Assembly: GCF_036077095.1 (NCBI RefSeq)
Contig: NZ_CP107960.1
Location: 8,370,001 to 8,434,000 of the forward strand
DNA length: 64,000 nt
Direction of reading: 5' to 3'
Origin: Streptomyces sp. NBC_00376
GTDB lineage: Bacteria > Actinomycetota > Actinomycetes > Streptomycetales > Streptomycetaceae
Shown here piece by piece: positions 52,890 to 62,428 of this stretch (positions within the stretch are counted from its first letter, which is position 1; the number at the start of each line of letters is the position of its first letter). A program made the position numbers and the translations under genes. The notes beneath the pieces were generated by a model. The model ran no database searches. It was given only the letters and a program-made list of their open reading frames with translations, and was not told the DNA's origin.

Positions 52890-53885
52890 TCAGCGCGGCC
52901 CTTCCGTATCGGGCACGCTGCCCAGTGCCGTCTGCCTGAGCTCTCTGGGCGGCACACCGTATTTCGCGCGGAACGCCCTGCTGAATTCCGGCGGGCGCAG
53001 GAAACCCCACCGGGCGGCGATGGCGCTGATCGGGCGTCGTCGCAGGCGGGGATCGGTGAGGTCGGCGTGGCAGTGTTCCAGCCGACGCCGGCGTATTGAG
53101 GCCGCCACGGTCTCCTCCTGCTGCCGGAAGAGGGTGTGCAGGGAGCGCAGAGAGATGTGATGGTGCGCCGCGATGTCCGCCGGGCTCAGTTCCGGATCAC
53201 CGAGGTTGCGGTCGATGAAGGCATTGACGCGGGCCAGAAGGGCCTGCCGGCGGGTCTCGGCCGGGAGGTCGCCGTAACCATCGATGTGCTGCGCCAGGCA
53301 GGCGCCTGCCAGGTCGAGCGCCATTGCCCCCAGTCGGCTCAGATCGTGCGGGTCGCAGTCGGGGCCGTAGGCATCCAGAGTTGTCACGAACCGGGCGAGG
53401 ATCGCTCCCATCCCGGTACGGGCGGACAGGGGCCGGGCGAGGAGCCGGTCGACCTTGTCGGGTGGGAGCGGCAGCTCCTCGCGCGGCAGTTGCAGAATGT
53501 GCGACTGAATGTGACGGCCCCGGTCGGGCACCTCACCCTCGAACGGGTGAGAGCTGTTCCAGAGCACCATGTCGCCGCACACCAGCCCGGAGTCCTGGCG
53601 CCGCTGGCTGATCCTCAGGGGCGTGCCGGAGACGAAAGTGAGCTGGTACGTGGCCGGGTCGGCCTGCCGGACGTCGGCCCAGGTGCGTTTCAGGCGCGCA
53701 GGCGGGCTGTCGAACGCGGCGACCCGTACGGGACCGAGGTTCAGCAGGCAGCCCCTTGCGGGGAAGTCGACATCGGCTCTTGCGCTGCTCACGGTGAGAG
53801 GGGCCAGTTCGCGGGAGAGCATGTCGGCCCAGAAGGGCAACCGCTCCCGCGCGGGAAGTTCCTCGTTCGACACGTTCAGCCACAT
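52890..53885 (-). CDS. AraC-family transcriptional regulator
   Basis: A 331-residue regulator. The N-terminal two thirds form an AraC-binding-like sensor (LPFWADMLSRELAPLTV, RGRHIQSHILQLPREELPLP). The C-terminal domain has two HTH units: LSPADIAAHHHISLRSLHTLFRQQ, then RRPISAIAARWGFLRPPEFSRAFRAKYGVPPREL, which is the AraC signature. The start is set at ATG 53885 (GGGGGCGG upstream); an ATG at 53918 is possible. Such NimR/FeaR-like proteins regulate catabolic genes; no target is adjacent. Confidence 0.9.
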   Translation of the reverse strand: MWLNVSNEELPARERLPFWADMLSRELAPLTVSSARADVDFPARGCLLNLGPVRVAAFDSPPARLKRTWADVRQADPATYQLTFVSGTPLRISQRRQDSGLVCGDMVLWNSSHPFEGEVPDRGRHIQSHILQLPREELPLPPDKVDRLLARPLSARTGMGAILARFVTTLDAYGPDCDPHDLSRLGAMALDLAGACLAQHIDGYGDLPAETRRQALLARVNAFIDRNLGDPELSPADIAAHHHISLRSLHTLFRQQEETVAASIRRRRLEHCHADLTDPRLRRRPISAIAARWGFLRPPEFSRAFRAKYGVPPRELRQTALGSVPDTEGPR

Positions 53886-54869
53886 GTCCGCCCCCGGTAT
53901 CGCCGCTCTGATGATCACCCATCGGTTCGCCGAGACAGCTCGGCCCTCCGAGGCTATTCCCGGCCTTGTCCAGTCGATACCGCCGAAGCGTACTCAGAAG
54001 GTCGCTCGTGAACGGTCCAGCCATGCGACGGCCCACCTGCGGCGGCCATGGGGGCGGTCGTAGGGGCCATTTCCTCACCGCACTGAGTCTCGCGCGTCCC
54101 GCGGCCGATCTCGGCACGCCCCCGCTCGACGAACTGGTCGCCCGGTGAATGATTCCCGCCCGTGTGCCGCCCTCGCCTTGACCAGTGCATGCCGAGAAGC
54201 ATCCAGGTCCGCGCGGCTCTGCTCGATGAGCTTGTGGGCGCGTTTACGGAAGTTGTCGAGTCAGGTGCTCGACCACCACAGCCCTTCCAGCACCTGCCTG
54301 ACGGCCTGCCGGGACCGCCGCACCTCCGCCCGCGTCCTCCAGGCGTTCGACGTGCTTCCGTGGCACTTGGAGGGTGTCCTTCACACAAGTGCCCGTGCAC
54401 GGCCGCCGCCCAGGCGCGGGCAGCCGCCCGGCCGTGTGGGATTTCGCTGGTCGGTGAGCAATGCCCCGAGCGGGGAACCTTGCCCGGGTCCGGTCGTCGG
54501 GGGAATGCAGTCGTACGGCACCCGCAACTGATCCGTCCCGGTCTCGCTCACTGACCGCACGCACACCTGGATGCCGCGCCGCCAGAACGCGCTCTCCGGC
54601 TCGATCACCCGCAACTTCTCATACCGCCTGCAGTGCTCGCCCGCCCTGAGCCTGTTCGGCCAACTCGTCCACCCCGTCGCCGGGCTGAGGATCACCGCCC
54701 GGACGGACCCGGCCCTGGCCATGTTGTCACTGGTCATCAATGCAAGTTCCTTGATCAGGAGTTGCACCGGTCGCTATGGAGTCCCGGCCGTCGGAGAACG
54801 GTGAGCGGGCTGCGGTTCAATGGTGGGATCAAGGGGATCTGGTCTGCGAGGACAGGTGACGGGGGAAGC
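53886..54869. other. 0.98-kb stretch without a convincing gene
   Basis: The minus-strand frame 54381-54767 encodes a stretch (HCRRYEKLRVIEPESAFWRRGIQVCVRSV) that could be part of a small exported protein, but it lacks a signal peptide and a ribosome site. The rest has only shadow frames. The right end holds the kinase promoter. Confidence 0.35.
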
Positions 54870-57015
54870 ATGACTGATCGGGTACTTGCGGGCCGGTACG
54901 AGCTGGCGTCGCTCGTGGGCCGGGGCGGCATGGGTGAGGTCTGGGAAGGCCGCGACCGTGTCATCGGACGCCGCGTCGCAGTCAAACTCCTCTCCCATCA
55001 GCAAGGCGAGAGCGGCGGTGCGGAGCTCTTCTTCCGTGAAGCACGCACCGCCGGCCGACTCAACCACCGCAGCGTGGTCACGGTCTTCGACATGGGTGAA
55101 GACCCTGCCGACGGAACCCTCTATCTAGTCATGGAGTACATAGCCGGACACGACCTTGCCGCACCCCTGCGACGAGACGGTCCACCCCCCATCCACCGGG
55201 CGGCGGACTGGGCCGCGCAAACCGCCGCGGCCCAGTCCGCCGCCCACGCCGCCGATGTTGTCCACCGGGACCTCAAACCGGGCAACCTCATGCTCACCAC
55301 CGACAGTGAGATCAAAGTCCTCGACTTCGGCATCGCCCGTCTCATGGCCTCCGCCACCAAATCCAGCCAGGTCATGGGCACCCTCGCCTACATGCCGCCG
55401 GAACGCTTCAACGAACACCCTGGTGACGCCCGGTCCGACCTCTACGCGCTGGGCTGCGTCCTGCACGAACTCCTCACCGGTCACACGCCCTTCCAGCCCA
55501 CCGGGCCCGTCGCCGTGATGACCGCTCACCTCACCACTCCGCCCACACCGCCCAGCCACCACCGCTCCGGCATCCCCACCACCCTCGACACCCTCGTCCT
55601 ACGACTCCTCGCCAAAGATCCCGCCGACCGCCCTGCCACTGCCGCCGAAGTTCACGACACCCTTCACAGGTTCCTCCACACCACGGTCCCCGCCCGCACC
55701 GAGATACCCGCTTCCAACGCCACACCCACAGTTGCGGACCCACCCCAGCCGCCCCGCGAAGCAGGCATGGCCGAGCGGCCCGCGCACCGTGGTCCGCACG
55801 CCCTGCCCACCCAGACGGCGCCTGCGTCTCTGCCCGGTCGGCGGCCGGTCACCCCCGGCCAGGTGACGCCCCAATCGCCCACGCGTCGCCGGGTCCTGCA
55901 GCTCGGGCTCGGAGCCGGAGCGGTGGCCGCCGCGGCCACGGGCGTCGCCGCGCTGCTGCGTTCCGGCCACGAGGCGGGAAGCGGACGGACCGGTCCCAGC
56001 GATTCCACCACCAGATCCCGTCCCCCAGCCGCCGACTCGGGATGGGCGATCCCGCTGGACGCCACCATCTCCACCACCCCCGTGGTGGCCGGAGAGGTGC
56101 TCTATGCCATCGACTACGAAGGGCTCCACGCGGTGGAGCCGGCGAGCGGCAAGAGGTTGTGGACCGGGTCCCTCAAGCAGGCCGGTTCCTTGGCGGCGTC
56201 CGGCTCCCAGGTGTTCGTGGGGTGCGACGACGGAACGGTGCACGCATTCGACGGCGGCGCGCGGCCAAGTGGAGGTTCAGGTCGGGCAAGGACCGCAGCA
56301 CGACGGTCCGGGCGCATGGCGAGGCAGTGTGTTTCGTCACCGATGGGGTCCTGTACTGCCTGGACGCCGCCACCGGTGCCAAGAGGTGGAAGTCCGAGAG
56401 GGAGTGGCGGGACCACACGCTGAGGGTGAGCGGCGACACCGCCTATCTGAGCAGCTGGGACGACAAGCTGTATACGCTCCGCCTGGACGACGGCGGCCAG
56501 CGGTGGACGCGTCCCGCGAATGGCTTCCTGCCCGGACCACCCGCGGTGGACGCGTCCAAGAGGCTCTTGTACCTCGTGGCCCAGGACAAGGCCATGGCCC
56601 TCGGCATGGACGACGGCAGGGCGAGGTGGACGTCCCCGGTCCAGGACGATGGACTGGAGAGCGCACACCGGCCGTGTTGGCCGGCGACACGGTCTACGTC
56701 GGCGGGGGCGACCGGCTGGTGTACGCGCTGAACGCGGCCGGCGGCAAGCGGAAGTGGGCCGCCGGAGACCGGGAGGGGACCATCCCGGCCGTCGCCGACG
56801 GACGGGTCTACGTCGCCGTCCGCGAAGAATTCTCCCCCACCGTCCTGGCACTGGACGCCAAGGACGGCTCCGAAGTGTGGAGCGCCAGTTCCAGCGAACG
56901 GGTGGGGCTCACCGCGGACGGCAACCACCCCATCGTCCACGGCCGCTTGGTGTACGTGGCCACGTCGGCCCAACTGCTCGCCTTCGACGCGGCCACCGGC
57001 ACGCACCCGACATAG
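54870..57015 (+). pseudogene. Ser/Thr protein kinase with PQQ-like beta-propeller, two frameshifts
   Basis: The first 463 codons are intact. The kinase domain has GRGGMGEVWEG (P-loop), VAVKLL (Lys), HRDLKPGN (catalytic Asp) and DFGIARL, then a Pro-rich linker, one membrane helix (RVLQLGLGAGAVAAAATGVAAL near residue 345) and an extracellular PQQ-like propeller (VVAGEVLYAID, GSQVFVGCDDGTVHAFDG). Near 56265 a missing base throws the frame off, and it resumes as AKWRFRSGKD to LESAH; near 56660 a second missing base leads to TPAVLAGDTVYVGGGDRLVYALN and the natural end at 57015. Repaired, the protein is about 715 residues, usual for this kinase class. Either the gene is recently dead or the two sites are sequencing errors in GC-rich runs. 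Confidence 0.8.
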
Positions 57016-57133
57016 GTCCGTCACCATTCGGCACCTGCTCAGCCCGCTACGGAACCTGAACGGGCGTTGTCTGGGGCGGGCGTGGGGGTACCCCGAGCAG
57101 CTCCGTGTGTGGCTGTCACGTCAGGATGAGGGC

Positions 57134-57628
57134 ATGCCCGGGCGCGAAGCGGATCTGCTGGCGCTGCTGCGTGGGCTCGATGATCCGGAGTGGCTGGAGT
57201 GGCCGCAGCACTACAACCGCGGTGTGGCGGCAGCCCTCTTCGGCGGTCTGGTGACCCGGCTCGAAGGTGACTTCGGGGCTCGTTGCACGGCCGAGCAGGA
57301 CACCCAGGACTCCAGCGAGTACGGACGCGTCGTCGTGCCCGGGGACGCGGCCGTGTGCGGTGCCCGGATCGTTGTCTGTGTGAGCAAGTTCGGCTCGCTG
57401 GCTCTGGTCTGCGCGGACAACCCCGGCGCCTTCCTCGGGACGGGGGATGCCCAGGCCGAGGGCGAGCTGGACGGCGCCGACCTTGACAAGGTCAATCGAG
57501 CGTTGGCCGAGCTCGGCTATGTGGTGGTTGCCGAAGAACTCCTGGAGCTCGACTACGACGGACCGAGCCGGCTCCCGCAGCACGTTGGGCGGCCCAGTTG
57601 GTGGCATCGCTTCTTCGGCATCTTCTGA
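57134..57628 (+). CDS. Hypothetical protein
   Basis: A 164-residue soluble protein with an alpha/beta pattern (CGARIVVCVSKFGSLALVCADNPGAF, LDKVNRALAELGYVVVAEELLELDYDG) and a basic, aromatic C-terminus PSWWHRFFGIF. GATGAGGG precedes the ATG at 57134. No family was recognised. It follows the kinase gene by 118 bp and may be read with it. Confidence 0.68.
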   Translation: MPGREADLLALLRGLDDPEWLEWPQHYNRGVAAALFGGLVTRLEGDFGARCTAEQDTQDSSEYGRVVVPGDAAVCGARIVVCVSKFGSLALVCADNPGAFLGTGDAQAEGELDGADLDKVNRALAELGYVVVAEELLELDYDGPSRLPQHVGRPSWWHRFFGIF

Positions 57629-58139
57629 CGATCACGCCGAGAGGGGCAGGCCGGTGCCCGCCATGCAGTCGTCGCTCACCTCCGACCGGTACCCCAGCAC
57701 CTTGAGCCTGCGGCTTCACGGCGCGGGCAACCCGGCCGAGACCAGCGGCAGCAAGGTTGCCGATGGCGCGTTCGGCCAGTGGCTTCGTTGATCTCCAGGG
57801 GTTCTGGCTCACTTTCCGTGATGCGTGCACGGTGAGTGATCTCCGTGGGGAGACCAGTGGGACCGAAGGTGTCTCAATGGTCGGTTCCGGAAGTCCTTCG
57901 GGGGTTGATCACGTTGCCAGTCCGGCGGAGGATTCTTCGTGGTGATCGGCGGTGCGCCGGTCGAGCCTGGTCGGCAGGTCGTCCCGGTGGAGGTGGTGAA
58001 CCTCCACCGGGACGGCTGTGCCGTGGCGTTGTAGCGGTCGGGAGGCGGGTGACATGCGCGTTCCGGGCAGCGACTGCGCGCATTCGAGGGTCTCGTCGTG
58101 ATCCGCGCCTCGTCCTCGACGGATACCAGGTAGTACGCC
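57629..58139. other. Spacer with a terminator
   Basis: No gene is supported. TGGCTCACTTTCCGTGATGC near 57806-57825 resembles the kind of end sequence seen in ISL3 elements, which would suit the ISL3 transposase pieces further right, but this is a weak reading. Confidence 0.35.
57981..58013 (-). terminator. Hairpin downstream of the amidase gene
   Basis: A 14-bp perfect stem (GTCCCGGTGGAGGT and its complement) with a 5-nt loop, about 127 bp beyond the amidase stop. Confidence 0.65.
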
Positions 58140-59591
58140 CTACTTCGGCGCCTGGAAGCCGCCGATCTTCTGTTCGAGCAGTTCGGCCAGTCGCAGCGGG
58201 GTGCGGTCCTCGAACATCGGACCGATGAGCTGCACTCCCACCGGCAGACCCTCGGGGGACCGGCCCGCTGGTATGGCAGTGGCGGGCAGGCCGGGCATGG
58301 TGGCCAGACCGGCCCAGACGAGCTGGTCGAAGTACGGGTAACCGACGCCGTCGATGTCGAGCCGGCGTTGCATCGGATCGGGGTTGTGGTCGTGCGGGAA
58401 CGCGGGAGTGGGCGTGATGGGACACACCAGGGCGTCGAACTCGGCGAAGAGCTGCCGCCAGCCGTGGCGGTGGAGCTCACGACGACTGTTCGCCTCGATC
58501 CAGTCGCGGTGGCTGAACACCATGCCACGAAGCCGCGCCGCATCGAGACTCCGGTCGTCCGCGCTGAGTCCGGCGGCGCGGGTCTGCAACTGCTCGTACG
58601 CTTCGACGGGAAAATGTGCAACGGAGCTCGAGAACAGCAACTGCGTGTAGAGCGTCGCGGTTTCGGCCAGATCGGGCAGCAACCGGCTGTGCCGTTCGAC
58701 GTGGGCGCCGCCGTCGACAAGGGCGTCGGCCACCCGGTTCACGCCTGCCCGCACAGCGGACCCGGTCGGAATGAGCGGATGCTCGTCGACGACCAGGACC
58801 CGGAAGTCGCCGAGCCGCTCGTGGCGCGCGGGCGGCAGCGTCAAGTCGTGCGCCTTGCCGAGCGTCAGCGGGTCCGGTCCGGCCATGACGTCGAGCAGGA
58901 GCGTGAGGTCGCGGGCAGTGCGCGCCATCGGACCGACGACGGCGAGGTCGAGGTCGACCGGCAATGGCGGTGCCTGCGGCGCGACCATGCCGCGGGTTGC
59001 CGCCAGTCCGAGTGTCGGCTTGTGCGCATAGATGCCGCAGAAATGCGCGGGGGTGCGCAGCGAACCGGCGAGGTCGGAGCCGATGGACAGCGCGCAGAAT
59101 CCGGACGCCAGGGCCGCCGCTGATCCGCCGGAGGATCCGCCCGACGTGCGATCGTGATCCCACGGATTTTTGGTGGTGCCGTAGATCTCGTTGAAGCTCT
59201 GGATATCTTGCAGCCCCAAGGGCACATTGGTCTTGCCGAGCACCACCGCGCCTGCGGCCTTGAGCCGCGACACCTGTACCGCGTCCTGGGCCGGCATGTA
59301 GTCCCGGTGTTGCGGCATGCCCCAGGTCGTGGGCAGCCCAGCCATGTTGTATGACTCTTTGACCGTCACCGGAATACCGAGCAGTGGACGGTCCTCACCA
59401 CGGGCGCGAGCCTGGTCGGCACCGCGCGCGGCGGCCCGTGCACGGTCGAAGTCCGGCACACAGATTGCGTTGATCGCCTTGTCGTCCCGCTCGATACGGG
59501 CGATCGCTTCGTCAGTCAGTTCAGCCGAGGTCACTTCACCGGCACGCAAAGCAGCCGCGAGTTCTTCGGCCGTCTGAAAATTCCACTCCAT
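58140..59591 (-). CDS. Amidase (amidase signature family)
   Basis: A 483-residue amidase. The Ser-cisSer-Lys triad is visible: Lys in GIPVTVKESYN, the cis-Ser in RTSGGSSGGSAAALA, and the nucleophile Ser in GSDLAGSLRTPA. The rest is typical, including LPVGVQLIGPMFEDRTPLRLAELLEQ at the C-terminus. The ATG at 59591 starts MEWNFQTAEELAAALRAGEVTS; the frame runs further upstream but into an integrase relic. It hydrolyses a carboxamide of unknown identity in the cytoplasm. Codon use fits its neighbours, and it is one of few intact genes in this IS-rich section. Confidence 0.92.
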   Translation of the reverse strand: MEWNFQTAEELAAALRAGEVTSAELTDEAIARIERDDKAINAICVPDFDRARAAARGADQARARGEDRPLLGIPVTVKESYNMAGLPTTWGMPQHRDYMPAQDAVQVSRLKAAGAVVLGKTNVPLGLQDIQSFNEIYGTTKNPWDHDRTSGGSSGGSAAALASGFCALSIGSDLAGSLRTPAHFCGIYAHKPTLGLAATRGMVAPQAPPLPVDLDLAVVGPMARTARDLTLLLDVMAGPDPLTLGKAHDLTLPPARHERLGDFRVLVVDEHPLIPTGSAVRAGVNRVADALVDGGAHVERHSRLLPDLAETATLYTQLLFSSSVAHFPVEAYEQLQTRAAGLSADDRSLDAARLRGMVFSHRDWIEANSRRELHRHGWRQLFAEFDALVCPITPTPAFPHDHNPDPMQRRLDIDGVGYPYFDQLVWAGLATMPGLPATAIPAGRSPEGLPVGVQLIGPMFEDRTPLRLAELLEQKIGGFQAPK

Positions 59592-59701
59592 GAAACCGAC
59601 CGTATTGGCCTCTGGAGCAGGGCACGAAATGCCGCTTCGCGCAACGGGATGGATGTCTCCGTACTCATCATTTTCTTCTCCGGCCACAGACACTCCACCC
59701 G

Positions 59702-59906
59702 ATCGCCGGCGATGTCGACGCGCGGCGGGATCGGTGTCGGCCTGGGAGTTCAGGAGACCATCATTGGACACCTGCACGTACTTCGCGAGGCTGCGGACCG
59801 ACGTATGCCCGGACAGCTTCACCAGCACCGGCGTGGACGCGTCCTTCTCCGCAGCATGGGTCAACCGCGAGTGGCCGAACTGGACGACGGCGAACGGGTC
59901 TGACAT
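59702..59906 (-). pseudogene. Tyrosine integrase C-terminal fragment
   Basis: The frame reads VQFGHSRLTHAAEKDASTPVLVKLSGHTSVRSLAKYVQV, the HxxR-to-Tyr region of XerD-like recombinases (HSxLTHxAE, GHxSVRSLxKY). The Arg before the first His is replaced by Gly. It is separated from its N-terminal part by an ISL3 fragment. Confidence 0.65.
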
Positions 59907-59909
59907 CGA

Positions 59910-60084
59910 TCAGTGAGCCAAGCGGACTCGCTTGCGTAAGAGAACGAAGCCGGCCCGGCCGAACCTCTGTCTCTTGAGCATCTTGATGCGGCTGACGTGT
60001 CCTTCTACGACGCCGACGCCGAGAGCGCTGGGTCCGTGCTCGCCGAGCTTGGCTTGCTGCTGCTGCAGGCGATCGGCTTGCTTC
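59910..60084 (-). mobile_element. ISL3-family transposase C-terminal fragment
   Basis: The frame reads VGVVEGHVSRIKMLKRQRFGRAGFVLLRKRVRLAH then stops; this is the conserved end of ISL3 transposases (GVVEGHVNRIKxIKRQMYGRAGFxLLRxR). It is only about 57 codons long and sits exactly between the two integrase pieces, which suggests an insertion followed by loss of the rest. Confidence 0.65.
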
Positions 60085-60340
60085 TTCCACTGCCAGGAAA
60101 CGGAACCAGCGCAGCAGGTCATAGGCGTAGGAACGGCAGGATGCTGCTGTGTTCCCCACGGGCCACGAGCTCATGCATGAACTCGCTCACCGGCACGATC
60201 GGCAACCTGGAGCCATCCAACTCCCGCCACGGCAGCGCGACATCCCCGGTCGAGACATCCCTTCCGACCCGCGGCACCATCAGCACGGACCGGCCGTGCT
60301 CCAGCCGGGAGGCATTCTGATCCAGCACATCTCCGTCCAC
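60085..60340 (-). pseudogene. Tyrosine integrase N-terminal fragment
   Basis: One frame gives [17 protein letters not shown] and the next gives [21 protein letters not shown], the SAM-like core-binding domain of Streptomyces integrases ([14 protein letters not shown]). A one-base shift separates them. The gene is cut at its 3' side by the ISL3 fragment. Confidence 0.6.
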
Positions 60341-60349
60341 GCGGTTACT

Positions 60350-60600
60350 CCGAACGGAGACTTCTCCGAGGTTGCGCCACAGGTGCCGGTCGGCGACCCG
60401 GACGGCGGCGGACGCCCCGATACTGGCGCCCTCGGCGAAGAACGGGGCACGGTCACGACAGACAACCTCGATCCCGGGCGCTGGGTCAGCCGGGCCGCGA
60501 GCCTGCCCGCCTCGCGATCCGGAGGTAGGTCCACCGGCCTACGTCGTAGTTGGTGACCCACCTGGCTGGCGTCACCTCCGGCCCGGTAAGGCAACTGACA
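60350..60600 (-). mobile_element. ISL3-family transposase middle fragment
   Basis: Across three frames the minus strand reads [27 protein letters not shown] and [16 protein letters not shown] blocks, matching the ISL3 transposase core (VDLLPDREAxTxAxWL, ADRWHLxxNL). It is fragmented beyond repair. Confidence 0.5.
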
Positions 60601-60602
60601 GC

Positions 60603-61016
60603 ATGACGGTGACGATCACGCCCGCCGCAGAAGTGAATTCGGTGTTCGGCGGAGTGGACTCCCACGCGGACACGATTCACGTTGCTGTCATCACCGACCG
60701 GGGGTGGCCACGTTGCCGACGCCGAGTTCCCAACCACGACGACCGGATATGCCGCGGCGATCGCGTTCCTGAACGCCCGTGGCACGGTGAGCGCTGTCGG
60801 CGTCGAGGAGGGGACCTCCTCCTGCAGCCTGGGATTCACGTGTGCTGCTCGCCAAGCGGCCCTACCGTGATCGAGGTCAATCGACCCGACAAGGTCGAAC
60901 GGTGCTGGATCGGCAAGTCCGATTGCGTCAACGCCTACGCAGCCGTCCGCGCCGCACTGTCCGGCTGGGCATCGGCCATACCCAAGGACAACACCGTCAG
61001 GAGGCATGAGCCATTG
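60603..61016 (+). mobile_element. IS110-family transposase 5' part
   Basis: ATG at 60603 begins MTVTITPAAEVNSVFGGVDSHADTIHVAVI, with the DEDD-type first Asp in GVDSH. Shifted frames continue as ADAEFPTTTTGYAAAIAFLNARGTVSAVGVE and VIEVNRPDKVERCWIGKSDCVNAYAAVRAALSG, which carries the later acidic residues. The match stops at about 61010, just where an inverted repeat begins. A following part of the same protein reappears at 63809. Confidence 0.7.
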
Positions 61017-61034
61017 TCAAGATCTGTGGATCGG
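61017..61034 (+). repeat. Left inverted repeat of the 2.8-kb insert
   Basis: TCAAGATCTGTGGATCGG, matched in 16 of 18 bases by the complement of 63791-63808. The CATTG directly before it recurs directly after the right repeat. Confidence 0.55.
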
Positions 61035-61210
61035 GCCGGGCTGAGACGGCTTGGGGGACACCCTGATCTTCTCGCCGTGCCAGGTGACCTCGTGCAGGCC
61101 CAGTCGCCGGTAGAGGGCCTGGGCTCTCTGGTTGACGGCAAGGACGTCAGAGCGAGGTTCGGGCCCTGCCGGCGGGCATGCTGCAGGAGTACGCGTCGCT
61201 CGGAAAACCC
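61017..61210 (-). pseudogene. GNAT acetyltransferase C-terminal fragment
   Basis: The minus strand reads DVLAVNQRAQALYRRLGLHEVTWHGEKIRV, the typical last strand-helix of GNAT enzymes (N.RA..LY.R.GF). The acetyl-CoA loop is missing, and a frameshift lies just upstream. Confidence 0.6.
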
Positions 61211-61232
61211 CGAGCGGCCGGTCACCGCCACC

Positions 61233-61460
61233 ATGCCGGATGTCATCGGCGGCAACGCCGGGCGTGCATACGAGCAGATGAGTTCCGAACTCGACATGAC
61301 CTTCCAGGACGCGAGCGGACAGGACCGTCCGGTGGACGACCCGGCTGAGTGGAAGATCTGCAACTCCCAGCCGGGCCCGAACCAGCAGATCACCGATTTC
61401 CCCGTTGTCTTCGGCGTGGTGAGAGCTTCGGAGAGTTGCAAGGACAAGACGCCGAAGTGA
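61233..61460 (+). CDS. PASTA-like domain fragment or small protein
   Basis: 75 residues starting MPDVIGGNAGRAYEQMSSELDMTFQDASGQDR, followed by WKICNSQPGPNQQ and VVFGVVRASESC. It follows the PASTA pattern (P.vvG....A...l...g, then W.V..Q.P.aG). Similar domains end many Streptomyces secreted proteins with a signal peptide, which is lacking here. It is therefore most likely the 3' end of a larger gene. Confidence 0.5.
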   Translation: MPDVIGGNAGRAYEQMSSELDMTFQDASGQDRPVDDPAEWKICNSQPGPNQQITDFPVVFGVVRASESCKDKTPK

Positions 61461-61582
61461 TGTGTCCAAGGACGCCAGCGTTCCACCACGGTCTTTCATG
61501 CTGAGCATCGCGGGACTGGTGGGACGACCCACAACGATAGAGGACACGGCATCTGAACTGGTCAGACTTTCCACCGTGCGCG

Positions 61583-62206
61583 TCAGGGGAGGTTGTAGGT
61601 GACCACGGCGCGGGCCGGGAAGCGGAAGTAGTCGTTGACCGTGGGAGAGCGCTCGACCATGACGTTGACGCTGGACCCGGTGGCGCTTGTGGAGTGATAG
61701 ATCCAGACAGGGCCACGCAGGGGAGAGCCGCACAGACCATCCGGGAGCTCGATCTCGTCGTCGGCGACCGCTTTGGTGCCGTACTTCTCATCGAACAGGG
61801 GCTCGCCATCCGGGAGGATGCCGGCACGGTGAAGGTAGTCCGGTATCTGGCCGCTCACGAAGGTGACCTCAGCGCTGCCGTTCCGGGTGAAGTAGTGGAC
61901 GTCGGAGGCGCCGGATGGGATCGACGCGCCCCCGGCGTGGATCACGCCTGGCAACTGTACGTCGCTTCCCTCGCATGCCCGGACGTCGCCGAACGGGTGG
62001 AACAGTTCATCCTGGAACAGCCAGATGATCCCTCCAGCCAGCACCGCCAGGACGAGTACGACGATCCCCAGGCACGACAGCATGCGCCACAGCCCGGCCC
62101 CGCCGTCAGGCGCACCGCTCACGTTTTCTGGAAACGGCGTCCCTCCCTCCTCGCCCACCCAGTCCCCGCCCCTGGTCTCCGAACCGGCACTCCAGGAATC
62201 ACTCAT
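61583..62206 (-). CDS. Single-pass membrane hypothetical protein
   Basis: A 207-residue protein. A polar N-terminus of about 40 residues is followed by one strong helix (MLSCLGIVVLVLAVLAGGIIWLF), and then by an outside domain with two Cys residues (VRACEGSD and DGLCGSP) that may form a disulfide. A G-rich ribosome site lies before ATG 62206. No family was recognised. Its position inside the candidate mobile segment makes it a possible passenger gene. Confidence 0.65.
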   Translation of the reverse strand: MSDSWSAGSETRGGDWVGEEGGTPFPENVSGAPDGGAGLWRMLSCLGIVVLVLAVLAGGIIWLFQDELFHPFGDVRACEGSDVQLPGVIHAGGASIPSGASDVHYFTRNGSAEVTFVSGQIPDYLHRAGILPDGEPLFDEKYGTKAVADDEIELPDGLCGSPLRGPVWIYHSTSATGSSVNVMVERSPTVNDYFRFPARAVVTYNLP

Positions 62207-62428
62207 GAATGCCCCCTCGGTCTGCCTTGCATGCCGGCACGGGGAGCATATGCCAGTGATCAACCAGACCGGCACTGGAGTATGCGCCACGTCGAGGAGA
62301 CACCGTGCCCAAGGCGCGCCCGAAGGGGCCGTCTTCGACATGTCCACTTGCGCCCCTCCCAGGCGATCACCCCACCCGGTCCGACCAGGGCCTTGGCCTC
62401 GGTGGGAGGCTTCCGCTCTTCCTTCCAG

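Noticed and set aside
54381..54767. Minus-strand frame that might be a small exported protein
   Set aside because: Some stretches look protein-like, but there is no signal peptide, no ribosome site and no family resemblance, so it was kept only as a note.
56255..56670. Programmed frameshifting in the kinase gene
   Set aside because: Two separate breaks without a slippery heptamer or a following structure make mutation or sequence error more likely.
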